Origin: UBA2357 sp041916775
GTDB taxonomy: Bacteria > Pseudomonadota > Gammaproteobacteria > Burkholderiales > Rhodocyclaceae
Assembly: GCA_041916775.1 (NCBI GenBank)
Contig: JAYRYZ010000001.1
Span: 62,001-126,000 of the forward strand
Direction: 5' to 3'
DNA length: 64,000 bases
A program made the position numbers and the translations under genes. Below are positions 62,981 to 64,000 of the stretch, one piece after another; the first letter of the stretch is position 1, and the number at the start of each line of letters is the position of its first letter. The notes beneath the pieces were generated by a model that worked only from the letters and a program-made list of their open reading frames with translations, did not search any database and was not told the DNA's origin.

Positions 62981-64000
62981 CTACCTGTTGGCGGGAATGG
63001 GGCGTCGGCCTACAGCGACCTTCACGTCGAGCGCGTGTTTGCCGCGACGGATCGCGAACTGTGACTCCTTGCCTGGCGCAATTGCAGCGACCATCGCGAG
63101 CATCTCCGAGGCGCTGCGTACCGGTCGCCCGTCCATGCCTGTGAGAACGTCGCCCGGGAGGATGCCGGCGCGGTCTGCGGGGCTGCCGCGCAGCACGCCC
63201 GCAATCAGCGCGCCTTCAATATGGCCCTCGCCGATCGAATCGGCGAGTTCGGGGGTGAGTTCCTGAATTTCGACACCAACCCAGCCGCGCGTGACCTCGC
63301 CAGTGACCACAATCTGCTCGAGCACATTGCGTGCGATCGATACCGGGATCGCGAAGCCGATACCGAGCGAGCCACCCGAGCGGGAGTAGATCGCGGTATT
63401 GATGCCGATCAGGTTGCCGTTGGCGTCGACGAGTGCGCCGCCGGAGTTGCCCGGATTGATGGCCGCGTCGGTCTGGATGAAGTTCTCGAACGTGCTGATG
63501 CCGAGTTCGGAGCGATTGAGACCGGACACGATGCCCATCGTAACGGTCTGGCCCACGCCGAAGGGGTTGCCGATCGCGAGCACGACATCGCCGACGCGCA
63601 GTCCGTCGCCGCTGGAGAACGTGATGGCCGGGAGGCTTTCGGTGTTGTCCGTGCGCAGTACTGCGAGATCGCTCTCGGGATCACTGCCAACCAGGGTGGC
63701 GTGGAACTTGCGGCCGTCGTTGAGCGCCACCTCTACCGAATCGGCGGACTCGATCACATGATTGTTGGTCAGGATCAGGCCGTCCGAGCTGACGATGACG
63801 CCCGAGCCGAGCCCGGATGGAACGTTCCCCGGTGCGTTCGGGGATGGGTCGCCGAAGAAGCGGCGGAACAGCGAATCGCCCTGGGCGCCTCTATTCTGGC
63901 TGCGGCTGTCCTTGGCCGTGTAGATATGGACGACGGCAGGCATCGAGCGTGCTGCGGCATCCGCATACGAGACCGCGCCCTTGTGGATGGCCTCCCCGGT
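62981..64000 (-). CDS. HtrA-type periplasmic serine protease (DegS/AlgW-like), 5' end outside window
   Basis: The frame runs off the right edge, so the N-terminus (probably a membrane anchor) is missing. The visible 339 residues hold a trypsin-like domain with the full triad: His in LTNNHVIESAD, Asp in ESDLAVLRTDN, Ser in DAAINPGNSGGALVDANGNL. A single PDZ domain forms the C-terminus (GALIAGVLRGSPADRAGILP, then GDVLTGMDGRPV), and the protein ends there, as in DegS/AlgW, not with two PDZ domains as in DegP. Such proteases trigger the sigma-E envelope stress pathway. It converges on tatC. Confidence 0.92.
   Translation of the reverse strand, partial: TGEAIHKGAVSYADAAARSMPAVVHIYTAKDSRSQNRGAQGDSLFRRFFGDPSPNAPGNVPSGLGSGVIVSSDGLILTNNHVIESADSVEVALNDGRKFHATLVGSDPESDLAVLRTDNTESLPAITFSSGDGLRVGDVVLAIGNPFGVGQTVTMGIVSGLNRSELGISTFENFIQTDAAINPGNSGGALVDANGNLIGINTAIYSRSGGSLGIGFAIPVSIARNVLEQIVVTGEVTRGWVGVEIQELTPELADSIGEGHIEGALIAGVLRGSPADRAGILPGDVLTGMDGRPVRSASEMLAMVAAIAPGKESQFAIRRGKHALDVKVAVGRRPIPANR

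Overview
The window is a high-GC chromosomal segment of a betaproteobacterium, most likely from the Rhodocyclales (Azoarcus/Thauera/Aromatoleum type). This rests on gene order (metK-ahcY, miaB-phoH-ybeY-corC-lnt-glyQS-gmhB-plsC, mlaFEDACB-yadGH-ibaG-murA-his-tat), an SAH riboswitch before ahcY, a phasin gene and BPSS1780/DUF2782 family proteins. No sequence search was run, so the taxonomy is inference. Nearly all of it is core chromosome. I see no rRNA, CRISPR array, prophage or insertion sequence.

Layout. 1-3.8 kb (minus): ahcY (cut by the window edge) with promoter and SAH riboswitch, a Ca2+/Na+ antiporter, and metK behind a leader that contains an intrinsic terminator. 3.9-8.6 kb (plus): two lipid A acyltransferases, dapF, a DUF484 protein and xerC. 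8.7-14.7 kb: an HTH protein, ruvB, a lipoprotein, yigZ, ruvA, a UbiA-family prenyltransferase and a ribbon-helix-helix/PIN toxin-antitoxin pair. 14.8-21.7 kb (minus): rng, maf, rlmH, rsfS, nadD, thrB, a LOG protein, with two REP-like inverted repeats. 21.8-25.3 kb: polA, a PIN-domain gene broken by an in-frame amber codon, and tRNA-Met(CAU). 25.4-35.3 kb (plus): miaB, phoH, an N-terminally extended ybeY, corC, lnt, glyQS, gmhB, plsC. 35.4-39.4 kb (minus): a phasin, enoyl-CoA hydratase, lptA, lptC, kdsD; kdsC and lptB are absent from their usual places. 39.6-48.8 kb (plus): a CPA2 antiporter, the Mla lipid transport genes, an ABC-2 exporter, ibaG and murA. 49-51.3 kb: a diguanylate cyclase with a c-type heme motif and rnk. 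51.5-61 kb: histidine biosynthesis. 61-64 kb: a HIT protein, tatABC and an HtrA-type protease cut by the window edge.

Envelope biogenesis is the main theme: lipid A and LPS core precursors (two acyltransferases, kdsD, gmhB, lptAC), phospholipid asymmetry (mla), peptidoglycan (murA, dapF) and lipoprotein maturation (lnt). RNA/ribosome maturation is the second (rng, rlmH, rsfS, ybeY, miaB).

The most unusual region is the his locus. hisG-hisD and hisBHAFIE read forward, but hisC is inverted between them, and a flagellar L-ring gene (flgH), a FlgT-like lipoprotein and a glycine-zipper exported protein sit between hisD and hisC. Other points of interest are leader terminators before metK and rnk, mutually exclusive hairpins between hisC and hisB, the extended YbeY, and a decayed PIN toxin gene.
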